From DAOVRD01 sp964521715 (lineage in GTDB: Bacteria > Planctomycetota > Brocadiia > SM23-32): a DNA stretch of 64,000 nt. Under the pieces are notes generated by a model that was not told the origin of the DNA, did no database searches, and saw only the letters and a list, made by a program, of their open reading frames with translations. This document shows, one piece after another, positions 7,118 to 15,041 of the stretch. Where the stretch lies: contig CAZFSS010000006.1 in NCBI GenBank assembly GCA_964521715.1, forward strand, positions 1-64,000. The letters run 5' to 3'. Position 1 is the first letter of the stretch. Each line of letters opens with the position of its first letter. The position numbers were made by a program, and so were the translations under genes.

Positions 7118-9025
7118 TCAGGTTCGCTCAAACAGGAAGTCGAGCAGAACGCCCGGGCTCGAGAAGTCGGGCACGATCAGGTGTGCTCCGGCCTTGACTA
7201 GGCGGGTACGTTTCTGCCGATTCAGTCCGTAGCGACGCACCTCGTCGCTGGCTACCCCCACGGCCAAACCGCCGTTCTTCCGACACTCGCGCAGCTCGAC
7301 CGGCCCATCGCCGCAAACGACCAGCTCGGGGCCGGCCAGGTTGTTGTCCCGGATGATCTCTTCGATGACCATCTTCTTTGAGTAGCGACTCACGTCCCCG
7401 ACAGCCCCGTAGATGCCGCCGCTGAAAAGCTGCGCCACGCCCAGTGCGCTTGCCTCCCTTTCCACGTGTTCCCGGTCAGTGCCGCTGGCCAGATACAGCC
7501 GGACCCCCTTGCCCGCAAGTGACCGCAGCAGCTCGACGGCGCCCTTGATCGAGACGTCCGGGACATTGAGCTCTCCGCGTTGGAGCCTCTCAATTCTGTC
7601 GTCGACCATCGGCATCAGTGCCTGGTCGTAGACCCGCTTGTATGCGTGTTTGTCCTTCACCTGGTCTTCGGGGACGACCCCGAATTCCCTGACCAATTCC
7701 ACCAAGTGCTCCATCTGCAGGATGGTCTGGATGCCGGTGGACTTGCTGATGTACTCGCGGACGCGCTCCCGCACCTGGCGGAATAGGTTTTCCTCCGCCT
7801 TCTCGTATTGCCCTCCCAGGATAGCCCGCACCATTACCTGCTCCATCACGGGTTCCCATCCCTCCCGCAGGACGCTGACCGTGCCGTCGAAATCGAACAG
7901 CGCATGTTCTACCTTCGCACGCGGTATCTGGTCGGCCGGATAGCAAAGCTCGATGTGGGTATCCCGCCAGTAGCGAGCGCGCCGAACGTCCTCCGCGAGT
8001 TCGGGCTGGTAGATGAAATCGGGGGCGGCCGCCAGCTGGAGGATCTCCTCGGGACAGGCAGTCCCGGTTCGGAAAAGCTTCTGCACAGTCACAGCCGCCG
8101 CGTAGTTGGCGAACTCAGCGGCCTCCGGCGCTTTCACGCCCGCCGCCAGGCTCAGGGCGAGAGCACTCGTCGCCGTATCCCCCGCACCAACCGGATCAAG
8201 GCTCTTCACCAGGTGGATGCCGGGCACCGCGTGGACCCCTTCTGCATCCACCACAAGCATGCCCCGTTCTCCACGGGTGACACACACCGGCTTGCCGGAC
8301 TGCCTGTACAGGGCCTCTGCGCAACGCCGCACCTGTTCGACCGGGAACACGTCCCCCGGACTCGCCTCCACGCCCGTGAGCCGCGCGGCTTCCACTTCGT
8401 TGGTCTTCCGGATGACCCGGTCAAAGCGGTGGCTGTAGTGCCTGGAGTCAACGATTATGACCTGCCGGTCATGGGCTTCGAAAAGCGCATTCGCTTCCCG
8501 GATGAATTCTTCGCTGTCCAGACTGCCGGGCACTTGCTGGTTAAGCACCACGGCGTCGCAGTGCTGCAGGGCATCTCGGACATGGTCCAGGAGTCGGCGG
8601 TTCGTCCGGGAGCTGCGCCGATTGTGAGCACCGAAATCGATACGGACCTGTTCCTCGCGATCCAGATAACGCTTGGCAAAGGTCACCGTGTCGAAATCCT
8701 TTTCCTGCACCACGAGGCCGCCCGTATCGGCTCCGGCCACGTTCAACTGACGGGTCAGCTCCCGTCCAAAGACATCGTCTCCCGCCACCCCGATCGTGAG
8801 GACCGACCGGGGCCGGAGGGCGAGCATGTTGGCAACCACATTCGAGGCACCCCCGAGGGAGTACTGCTGCTGCTGGACAGCCTGGGCCCGCAGCCCGGTC
8901 TCGACAGAAACCTCTGCCCCCTGGGGGTCCAGGATCCAGTAGGCGTCCAGGGCGAAATCGCCGCAGACGGCCACATCGACTCCTTCGATCGCTGCCAGTA
9001 TCTCTTTCAGACGGGCGGTGTTCAT
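7118..9025 (-). CDS. PfkB-family sugar kinase fused to a HAD phosphatase
   Basis: Two enzymes in one 635-residue chain. Residues about 1-345 are a PfkB/RfaE-like kinase: SLGGASNVVANMLAL near residue 55 binds the sugar, and SLDPVGAGDTATSALAL carries the catalytic GAGD near residue 280. Residues about 375-635 are a HAD hydrolase: ALFDFDGTVSV (Asp nucleophile near 379), LYLASGTDREHV (motif II), a lysine around SRYSKKMVIEEI, and VVCGDGPVELREC (motif IV). The kinase half resembles the ADP-heptose-pathway kinase HldE domain 1; the phosphatase half is phosphoglycolate-phosphatase-like. The ATG at 9025 begins MNTARLKEILAAIEGVDVAV, the usual start of RfaE kinases. The epimerase gene lies 97 bases upstream on the same strand, so the two probably share a transcript. 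Confidence 0.85.
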   Translation of the reverse strand: MNTARLKEILAAIEGVDVAVCGDFALDAYWILDPQGAEVSVETGLRAQAVQQQQYSLGGASNVVANMLALRPRSVLTIGVAGDDVFGRELTRQLNVAGADTGGLVVQEKDFDTVTFAKRYLDREEQVRIDFGAHNRRSSRTNRRLLDHVRDALQHCDAVVLNQQVPGSLDSEEFIREANALFEAHDRQVIIVDSRHYSHRFDRVIRKTNEVEAARLTGVEASPGDVFPVEQVRRCAEALYRQSGKPVCVTRGERGMLVVDAEGVHAVPGIHLVKSLDPVGAGDTATSALALSLAAGVKAPEAAEFANYAAAVTVQKLFRTGTACPEEILQLAAAPDFIYQPELAEDVRRARYWRDTHIELCYPADQIPRAKVEHALFDFDGTVSVLREGWEPVMEQVMVRAILGGQYEKAEENLFRQVRERVREYISKSTGIQTILQMEHLVELVREFGVVPEDQVKDKHAYKRVYDQALMPMVDDRIERLQRGELNVPDVSIKGAVELLRSLAGKGVRLYLASGTDREHVEREASALGVAQLFSGGIYGAVGDVSRYSKKMVIEEIIRDNNLAGPELVVCGDGPVELRECRKNGGLAVGVASDEVRRYGLNRQKRTRLVKAGAHLIVPDFSSPGVLLDFLFERT

Positions 9026-9122
9026 GGGTTGCACTTTTCCCGTGTACCTCGCTTCGTTGGCTGCCTTGCGCCCCGCTGATGCCGGCGCAGATCGCTGGGC
9101 CTCTGGAGGCGCCTCCGTGAGT

Positions 9123-10409
9123 TCAGCACCGCTCGGCAAGGGCGCGCAGTCGCTTTGTGGTTTCGATCATTGAGCGCACGGTGTGGTAGGAGATCTTCCA
9201 GGCGTGTCCAAGCGCCCGATCGATCGGGTTGCCCTCCCGGTCGAGCCTTTCGTACCACTCGCCCCCCGCTTCCATGGCCACAAAGTGGTCAAAGACGAAG
9301 TCGTAAACGTTCCGGAACGCCTGCCAGTACCGCGGCTCCCCCAGGAGGGAGTAGGCGTCGAGCATCCCTACCAGCGCCTCGGCGTGCTGCCAGAACTGCT
9401 TCTCTGTCAGGCGTGTGGGGCCACCCATGGGGGTCTCGGCGTAGACGCCGCCACACTCCCAATCGATCCCGTATTCCACACAGTGGTCGCATATCCTTCG
9501 GACCGTCCCTGCGTAACCTTCCCGAGGCCTGTGCAACACATCCATCGCGTGGAGCAAGAGCCACGCGAACTCCACGTTGTGTCCGGGCGAGGTGTGATCC
9601 AGGGGCCGGCTTCTCCCATCCTCCGGCTCGGCGTCGCGGCCCCATTCGACATCGAAATCAATCGCCGGCAAGGGCTCGAAATCCAGGCCGAACTGCATGT
9701 ACCCGGTGCCGGTTTCGGGCTCGATCATGCGATCGGTGATCAGGCCTATCACTTCCTCCAGCCGACGCCGATGCGTTGCCTCACCTGTCATCTCGTAGAG
9801 CCGGGTGAGGGCCTCCATCATGTGCATGTGCACATCCATGGACTTGCGGTCGCCTCCTGCGGGCCCCGGGCCGGCCGGCTGCCAGTTCTCATCCATGATC
9901 TCCAGGAAGCCGCCATATCGGCTGTCGGCCATGTTCTCCATCACAGTGGAGTAAGTGTTCAGTGCGGCTTCGCGGCCTCGCTGATCTCCGGTGGCCAGGA
10001 AGTGCTCGCTGAAGGCATACATGGCGAAGCACTGGCCGTAGCCGATCTTGTCCCTCACCAACGGGCGGCCCTCGCGGTCGGCGATCCAGTACCAACCTCC
10101 GCGTCCCTGGTCCCAGTAATGGTCGAGGATGAAGTCGGCACCTGTCCGGGCCAGTTCGCCGCACCGTCCCCCGCCGTAGCCCGCGCGGTGGGCGCCAGCC
10201 ATGGTGTAAAGCATACGTATCTGCATGAGGAATGTCTTCGTGGTCTCGCCCGTCGGTCGCCCGAATTCATCGAAGTAGGTCAGGAAACCTCCGCATTCTG
10301 CATCGGGGGAACGCTCGACCCAGAATGGGAGCAGCACATCCGTCAGATAGCTCTCCGTCCGCTCCATCAACCGTTGTACCTCTCCCGCCGATGGACCTTC
10401 TGCAGTCAT
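9123..10409 (-). CDS. AGE-family sugar epimerase/isomerase
   Basis: 428 residues, the usual length of the N-acylglucosamine 2-epimerase / cellobiose 2-epimerase superfamily (an alpha6/alpha6 barrel). Recognisable stretches are KTFLMQIRMLYTMAGAHR, GRGGWYWIADREGRPL, KIGYGQCFAMYAFSEHFLAT, SMDVHMHMMEALTRLYE, SPGHNVEFAWLL (with the conserved His), QFWQHAEALVGMLDAY and GHAWKISYHTVRSMIE near the end. These histidines and the tryptophans line the catalytic barrel in the family. The substrate could be GlcNAc, mannose or a beta-mannosyl/cellobiosyl disaccharide. It precedes the kinase-phosphatase fusion in the same direction. Confidence 0.9.
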   Translation of the reverse strand: MTAEGPSAGEVQRLMERTESYLTDVLLPFWVERSPDAECGGFLTYFDEFGRPTGETTKTFLMQIRMLYTMAGAHRAGYGGGRCGELARTGADFILDHYWDQGRGGWYWIADREGRPLVRDKIGYGQCFAMYAFSEHFLATGDQRGREAALNTYSTVMENMADSRYGGFLEIMDENWQPAGPGPAGGDRKSMDVHMHMMEALTRLYEMTGEATHRRRLEEVIGLITDRMIEPETGTGYMQFGLDFEPLPAIDFDVEWGRDAEPEDGRSRPLDHTSPGHNVEFAWLLLHAMDVLHRPREGYAGTVRRICDHCVEYGIDWECGGVYAETPMGGPTRLTEKQFWQHAEALVGMLDAYSLLGEPRYWQAFRNVYDFVFDHFVAMEAGGEWYERLDREGNPIDRALGHAWKISYHTVRSMIETTKRLRALAERC

Positions 10410-10525
10410 GCTGCCTCCCTGCTGGCGATAGGCGCACTGATCCAGGCCTCGAACTCGATGGCGCTATCTTAATCGGCCGACCTCCACTCATCAACGAGGC
10501 GCGGCAGAAACGCCGCGGGGAGGCG

Positions 10526-10723
10526 TCAACACAAGAGGCCATTCAACATGCCAGACGGCCCCCTACGCTCCTCAACGGGGTCGCGGCATCCGGTGACGCG
10601 GGGTAGGTGGAGGACTGCCTCTTGGATGTCGGGGGCGAGATGAAGCAGGTTCATGATCTGGGTCAGCCGGGCACGGCTCACGTGCCCCAGGCCGGCCAGT
10701 TCAGCGTGGTCGGCGACCTCCAC
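10526..10723 (-). pseudogene. Remnant of a recombinase-associated HTH protein
   Basis: The minus strand reads HAELAGLGHVSRARLTQIMN followed by LLHLAPDIQEAVLHLPRV and CRDPVEERRG. This closely follows a short conserved HTH protein often found beside serine recombinases ('yAeLArlGhVsrARitQimnLl.LapdIQeaiLfLpr...grdpi.er'). Both ends are missing or degraded, so this is a relic of a mobile gene. It sits between the epimerase and nitroreductase genes. Confidence 0.65.
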
Positions 10724-10760
10724 ACACTCGGCCCGGCCTCACGCTGCCTCGCACCGGCAT

Positions 10761-11501
10761 CTACACCGCGTAGCCCACAGTCTGGGCGTAGAGGACGCGC
10801 TGCTCGGGCCGCAGGTGAAGCGCCTCGGTGAGGCCCGGTTTGTCGCAGTTGTGGAACCATGCCGCCAGGCCTTGGGAGGCTGCGAAGAGGTAGACGTTCC
10901 CAGCGATGAGCCCCGTAGCGACATTGTAGTAGGACTTCTGGACTTCCGGGTCCCTGAGCCCCGGCTCCTGGAAGCCGGCCTTGGCGAACCGGGCAACATC
11001 AACGACGAAGATGATCCTGACGGGGGCCTTGTCGCCGCGGCCACGATTGCCGGCCAGCCCGCGCAAGTCGCCCGCGACGACGGGCGTAAGCCGGTGCGCC
11101 GCTGCGTCGTAGAGGTAGACGCCCTCAGGCAGCGCCACGTAAAGGTCGATTTCCTGCGCATTGCTGGCCGAGGCGGCGGTGCGGCCGAGTTGCCCGAACC
11201 GCCCCTGCTCCCGGTTCACGCCGAAGGCGGCCCACAGCAGGTTGGACAGGACCTGCAACGGGAGGCGGTCCTCCTTGATGCTGCGGATCGTGCGCCGTTC
11301 CTTGAGCGCGGCCAGGACGGACTTTCCACCCTCGGTCTCGGGCTTGGGCAGCACGATGGGCTGGAGATCGCCGGCGGTGCGGCCAGGGCCGCCCCCGGAT
11401 CCGGTGGCGCTCGTCTCGTCGCCAGCGGCCATGGCCGGGCCTGAAGCCTGTGCAGCCAGGAACGTCGCCGGCACGGCCTTCAAGAACTTACGGCGGTTCA
11501 T
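10761..11501 (-). CDS. Nitroreductase / SagB-type oxidoreductase, exported
   Basis: 246 residues. The N-terminus MNRRKFLKAVPATFLAAQAS has a twin-arginine-like RRKFLK motif and a hydrophobic stretch ending near AMA, suggesting Tat export. The rest is an FMN-dependent nitroreductase fold: SVLAALKERRTIRSI, LLWAAFGVNR, RTAASASNAQEIDLYVALP, GVYLYD and a late GLIAGNVYLFAASQGLAAWF helix. Length and motif order match the SagB-type dehydrogenase group, which includes stand-alone enzymes of unknown substrate. The ATG at 11501 has GGAGAC upstream. Its 3-prime neighbour is a degraded HTH gene. Confidence 0.88.
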   Translation of the reverse strand: MNRRKFLKAVPATFLAAQASGPAMAAGDETSATGSGGGPGRTAGDLQPIVLPKPETEGGKSVLAALKERRTIRSIKEDRLPLQVLSNLLWAAFGVNREQGRFGQLGRTAASASNAQEIDLYVALPEGVYLYDAAAHRLTPVVAGDLRGLAGNRGRGDKAPVRIIFVVDVARFAKAGFQEPGLRDPEVQKSYYNVATGLIAGNVYLFAASQGLAAWFHNCDKPGLTEALHLRPEQRVLYAQTVGYAV

Positions 11502-11516
11502 CGGGGTCTCCTTCGG

Positions 11517-11628
11517 TTACTTGACCGCGTCCAGTTTCACGACCGGCCCATCCTTCATCTCGCCGCTTTGGCAGACGGCGGTCAATACGTGCGGCGGGTG
11601 GCGGGCGACAAGCACCACACCCAGGTCC
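11517..11628 (-). pseudogene. C-terminal tail of a lost gene
   Basis: About 36 codons end in KLDAVK and TAA at 11517-11519: LGVVLVARHPPHVLTAVCQS then GEMKDGPVV. Composition is protein-like, but an in-frame TAG closes it just upstream and no start is present. The stop lies 15 bases before the nitroreductase ATG, so the lost gene once headed the same operon. Its family cannot be told from this piece. Confidence 0.4.
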
Positions 11629-11914
11629 TACTTACGCCACCGCCTGACGGATGTCAAGTCCCCGTGGTCCCTGCAAGTTTCTCCTCTTGAGTGAGTCCGG
11701 CTGGAGGAGAAGGCCTTTGACGCACACCAGCATACATGGCGAGCCGCGTCGCGGCGGGAGACCGCGGCGCAGGCCGGTTCCGAGGGGATCATAGTGGTGC
11801 GTTGGAGGAAGACGTTCTTGAGTGAGCCAGGCTGCCCCATCTCGCCCTCTGCTTGCACCAGTCGAGGACGGCGCAGATGGGGCGGATGAGACGCTCGGGG
11901 ATGGGCGCGCCGAC

Positions 11915-12220
11915 TCAGCCGACCGAAGCAGCTACGCCGCCGAAGGTGGCCGGGGCCGTCGGCGTTATGTGCGTGAACTTCGTCGAGTCGATGACGTAGT
12001 AGCTGCCACTGTCTGCGTGGATCGTGTCCGTGTCGCCGTCCGTCGAATCCTCGCTGATCTGACCGCCCACGTAGACCACCGAGAGGCTCCCCGCCTGGAC
12101 CGTGCTGTTCGTGAAGCTGCCCAGGGCGAACGGGCTCGACAGGAGCCCCCCGACCTCGAATCGGCTCCCCGTCGCGTTGCCGCCGACGTAGACGCTCGAC
12201 AGCCGACCGCGGTTGGCCAT
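11915..12220 (-). pseudogene. Detached VYVGG-repeat domain, copy 1
   Basis: 101 codons read RLSSVYVGGNATGSRFEV, then GSFTNSTVQAGSLSVVYVGG and ISEDSTDGDTDTIHAD, ending FGGVAASVG and TGA. A second copy with the same order of motifs is the C-terminus of the DUF4011 fusion at 15042. Such short strand-turn repeats occur in large secreted planctomycete proteins (family recollection). Here only the final domain remains, with no signal peptide or ribosome site. It lies just upstream of, and divergent from, the secreted protein gene at 12364. Confidence 0.6.
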
Positions 12221-12363
12221 GGCGGCGAGTTGCGGCGGACGGCATGTGACGTCATAATGTACCTTTCAGCGGTTTCGCCTGTTTGATGCCCCCCAGCCGC
12301 GAGCGCCGAACGGGCCGGCCGCCGCGTCACGGGAGTCTCTACTACTTGGCGGGAGGTTCGCAC

Positions 12364-14238
12364 ATGCGTTGCAAGTCCACGGCTGCGGCGTTCGTGACTG
12401 TCTGTCTCTGCGTGCTAGGCATAGCCGCGCGCAATGCAAAGGGCGAAGACGCGGCGGCCCCGCAGGGCGCAGCGGCGCCTTACGTGCATTTGTTCGACAC
12501 GGGAGTGGCTCTGCCGGCACCTCTGCCGCGGGAGGCGTTTGCCCCGACGGGTGGATGGACGGAGCTGGGCGAGGCTGAAGCGGACCACAGGTTTGCGGGC
12601 GATGCAGTCGTAGTTAACGACAAGTTGGCGGTCGTGCTGCGTGCCAGCGGGCCAGGCCTCGAGGTCTACTCGATGGGCGGCGGCTCAGGTCCCCAGATGC
12701 GCGCCGTGCTCGCCCCGGACGCTCCTGGGCCTCTGGCAGGCCTTTCGGCAGTGAGAGCGACGAAGGTCAGCCCGGAGGCCGTCGCCCTCGAGGCGGCCTA
12801 CCACGTCGAGGGAGGAGGAGACGTGGCGCTGAGTCTCGAGATAAAGATGGGAGAGCCTCAGGTGAGGACCGAGCCGCGCGGGGGCCTGAAGGCCTTGCTC
12901 GTGAAGGCGCCCTGCCGGCTGGCCGTCCTGCCGGACTTCTTCGCTGACGATATCGTGATCGACGCCGCCCAACTTAGCGTGGCGGAGGCAGAACTGCCCG
13001 CCGAGAACATGCTGCTACAGATGATGCCCGATCGGGAAGCCATCGTCATGGCCGTCTGGAACACCAGTAACCAGGACGTTCAGGTGGACCTCTCAGGCCA
13101 GGGCGAGCGCCGCATGTTCACTTCCGCCCGCATCTACTACGGAGAGGACCCGGGAATCTGGGTGGCCGTCCTGGACGCCCCCGGCGTCTGGCACATGCGG
13201 GACGTGGTCGCCGACGAGGCCGGCGAGGTGATCCGTTTGGACTGGCGGGCTCCCTGGCCCGCCCACTGGCGGACGGACTGGACCCGGAACGACGGCCTCG
13301 TTGACAGTTGGGAGATGCTCGCGCAGAACCCGGACGGTTCATACCTGAAGCCGAACTGGTTCGGCAGCCGCGAAAGCGTGCCCGCCGACCGGCAGAGGTG
13401 GACCACCGTGCTGGGAAACTTCAGCTACCCTTGCTGGGTGGAGCAGGCTGGGCAGGGCTATCTCCAGCCCCTGACCCAGCCGGGAGAATGGAACACGCGT
13501 CAGGTCATCCAATTTCGGGGACCCGCTTTGATCTATCCCATGAACCGCATCTCGACCACGCCGCTCGATGTTTTCACGGTCCTGGACGTCGTTCGCACAA
13601 CGCTCGGAGTCGGGCCCTGTCAGTACATCCTGGACACCGAAGCGGGCAAGTCCACTAACAAAGGCCTGGCCACCTGCGCCGTCAAGGAGCGGCTGGACGG
13701 CATATACGCTGCAGGCACGCAGAAAGAGCGCAGGGCGCAAGTGGAGAAGGGCCTCGATGACGTCCTGACGTTCATCAAGTTCATCCGCAGCCGGATAGAC
13801 ACGTACGTGGAGTTCGGGCACGGCGTTCTGGATTACGTGGCTGAGCAGAAGGTGGCCCATCCGGAGCTGGCCGGTCCGCTGTCCGAACTGGAGAAACTGG
13901 CGAAGACAATCGACGCCCGAGTCGCCGCGCGGCGGGAGCTCATCAAGACGCCGGAGTATGCCGCCCAACTGGCCGAGGAATTCCGCCAGACCGTGCTTGA
14001 CAAAGACGACCCCGACGCCCTGGCCAGGTGCCAGAGGATCACCGCGGCGTGGGTCGAGATAGGCGGCAACCAGGACCACCTGGCTGGAGAGTGCCGCTGG
14101 GCGGTCAAGTTCCTGCGCCAGCGTGCCGGCCTGCTGATGGCCGAGGACCCGCGGGTCACTGAGGTCTGCCACGAGATCCGGAGCCGGGCGCAGGTGGCCA
14201 TGGAGAGTCCCGCCGGCCACGAAGCCATCCACCACTGA
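12364..14238 (+). CDS. Large secreted protein of unknown function
   Basis: 624 residues. The ATG at 12364 follows GGGAGGTTCGCAC. The N-terminus MRCKSTAAAFVTVCLCVLGI is a signal peptide, cleaved probably near ARNAKG. The middle part is beta-rich and contains WRAPWPAHWRTDWTRNDGLVDS, WTTVLGNFSYPCWVEQAG and RGPALIYPMNRISTTPLDVF. The last about 180 residues are helical and charged (VEKGLDDVLTFIKFIRSRID..., LSELEKLAKTIDARVAARRE). I do not recognise a family with certainty; the pattern suggests a periplasmic or extracellular carbohydrate-associated protein. It stands alone on the plus strand between remnants. Confidence 0.75.
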   Translation: MRCKSTAAAFVTVCLCVLGIAARNAKGEDAAAPQGAAAPYVHLFDTGVALPAPLPREAFAPTGGWTELGEAEADHRFAGDAVVVNDKLAVVLRASGPGLEVYSMGGGSGPQMRAVLAPDAPGPLAGLSAVRATKVSPEAVALEAAYHVEGGGDVALSLEIKMGEPQVRTEPRGGLKALLVKAPCRLAVLPDFFADDIVIDAAQLSVAEAELPAENMLLQMMPDREAIVMAVWNTSNQDVQVDLSGQGERRMFTSARIYYGEDPGIWVAVLDAPGVWHMRDVVADEAGEVIRLDWRAPWPAHWRTDWTRNDGLVDSWEMLAQNPDGSYLKPNWFGSRESVPADRQRWTTVLGNFSYPCWVEQAGQGYLQPLTQPGEWNTRQVIQFRGPALIYPMNRISTTPLDVFTVLDVVRTTLGVGPCQYILDTEAGKSTNKGLATCAVKERLDGIYAAGTQKERRAQVEKGLDDVLTFIKFIRSRIDTYVEFGHGVLDYVAEQKVAHPELAGPLSELEKLAKTIDARVAARRELIKTPEYAAQLAEEFRQTVLDKDDPDALARCQRITAAWVEIGGNQDHLAGECRWAVKFLRQRAGLLMAEDPRVTEVCHEIRSRAQVAMESPAGHEAIHH

Positions 14239-14324
14239 AACCGCGCCTGCACGAGGCGTTGCTTGTCCCTGGCGGCCCCTGTCAAGGGCGCCCAGGCCCC
14301 GATTGGGGGCTTCTCAGACGGAGA

Positions 14325-14480
14325 CTAGCGGCCTGTTCAACAAGCAACCTTGCGTTCTGCAGCCGGTGTCATGTGCGGACTGATACGTAGGGGCACGGCG
14401 CGCCGTGCCCCTACAGGGCCGCGGCCGCTGTCGAGCGGTAGGTGCGAAAATGCAAGACGACTTCCTTGACAGCCCACTAG
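14325..14480. mobile_element. MITE-like element, copy 1
   Basis: A 156-bp unit almost identical to the one at 16435-16590. Both begin CTAGYGGCCTGTTCAA and end CTTGACAGCCCRCTAG. The two ends are imperfect inverted repeats (about 11 of 16 positions), starting with CTAG on each side. The interior holds a perfect palindrome (14387-14414) and no gene. CTAG ends and short non-coding length fit a non-autonomous element mobilised by an IS of unknown family; no transposase is in the window. Confidence 0.7.
14387..14414. repeat. 28-nt perfect palindrome inside the MITE-like element
   Basis: GTAGGGGCACGGCG is followed directly by its exact reverse complement. The transcript or single strand would form a 12-14 bp hairpin in either orientation. 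The same palindrome recurs at 16497-16524 in copy 2. Confidence 0.9.
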
Positions 14481-14585
14481 TATCGCGTCCCGGAGATACA
14501 TTCGGTATGTCCAAGCGCTCCACAAGGCCTATCATGGCCTTTCAGGCCAATCTCAGCCAGATCGGGTGTGGCCGACTTATGTCCG

Positions 14586-15041
14586 TTATTTGCGGGACGG
14601 CACACTAGCGACCGGCTGCCCGTCGATGGTCAACGTACCCCCGGGGTGGAGCCCCGCAAACAGGAAGTGCACGTGCCGGGCCACGCTGTCGGGGAAGGTC
14701 GCCGACATGCACCGCAGCACGTCGAACATCCTCGAGCCACCCCTCCCCGCTTCGGGGTCGACCCAAGTGAGCCTGATCACGACGGCGAAGTCCCTTTGGT
14801 CACCTTCGAAGACTGGGTAGTCAGAAAGGTCGCTGCCCCCTAACGCGTTGCCTGCCTCCGTCACGACGAACCCCATGCACGGCACGACCTCCCCTCCTCT
14901 GTCACGAGCGTCACGTCCTCTGCAGAGAGGGTGCCGGGCCTCGACCAGACGACCGATGGTTCCGTCCTGTCCCGCAGTTCCGGCACGGAGCACCGCTCGT
15001 CTCCCTGCACGAGAGTCTGCTGCACCGTGCGCGTGTGCACT
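14586..15041 (-). pseudogene. Frameshifted gene remnant of unknown family
   Basis: Two minus-strand frames join into one sensible protein. The first reads VHTRTVQQTLVQGDERCSVP to TLSAEDVTLVTEEG; the second continues EVVPCMGFVVTEAGNAL, YPVFEGDQRDFAVVIRLTWV and TFPDSVARHVHFLFAGLHPG, ending VPSRK and TAA at 14586. The change of frame falls in a G-rich run near 14890, where one extra base would restore reading. The 5-prime end abuts the stop of the DUF4011 fusion at 15042, so the start is missing as well. It looks like the C-terminal part of a non-enzymatic, beta-rich protein. Confidence 0.5.

Noticed and set aside
14325..14480. Small RNA gene inside the 156-bp repeat
   Set aside because: The palindrome could fold, but there is no promoter-terminator pair and the inverted CTAG ends are better explained by a mobile element.
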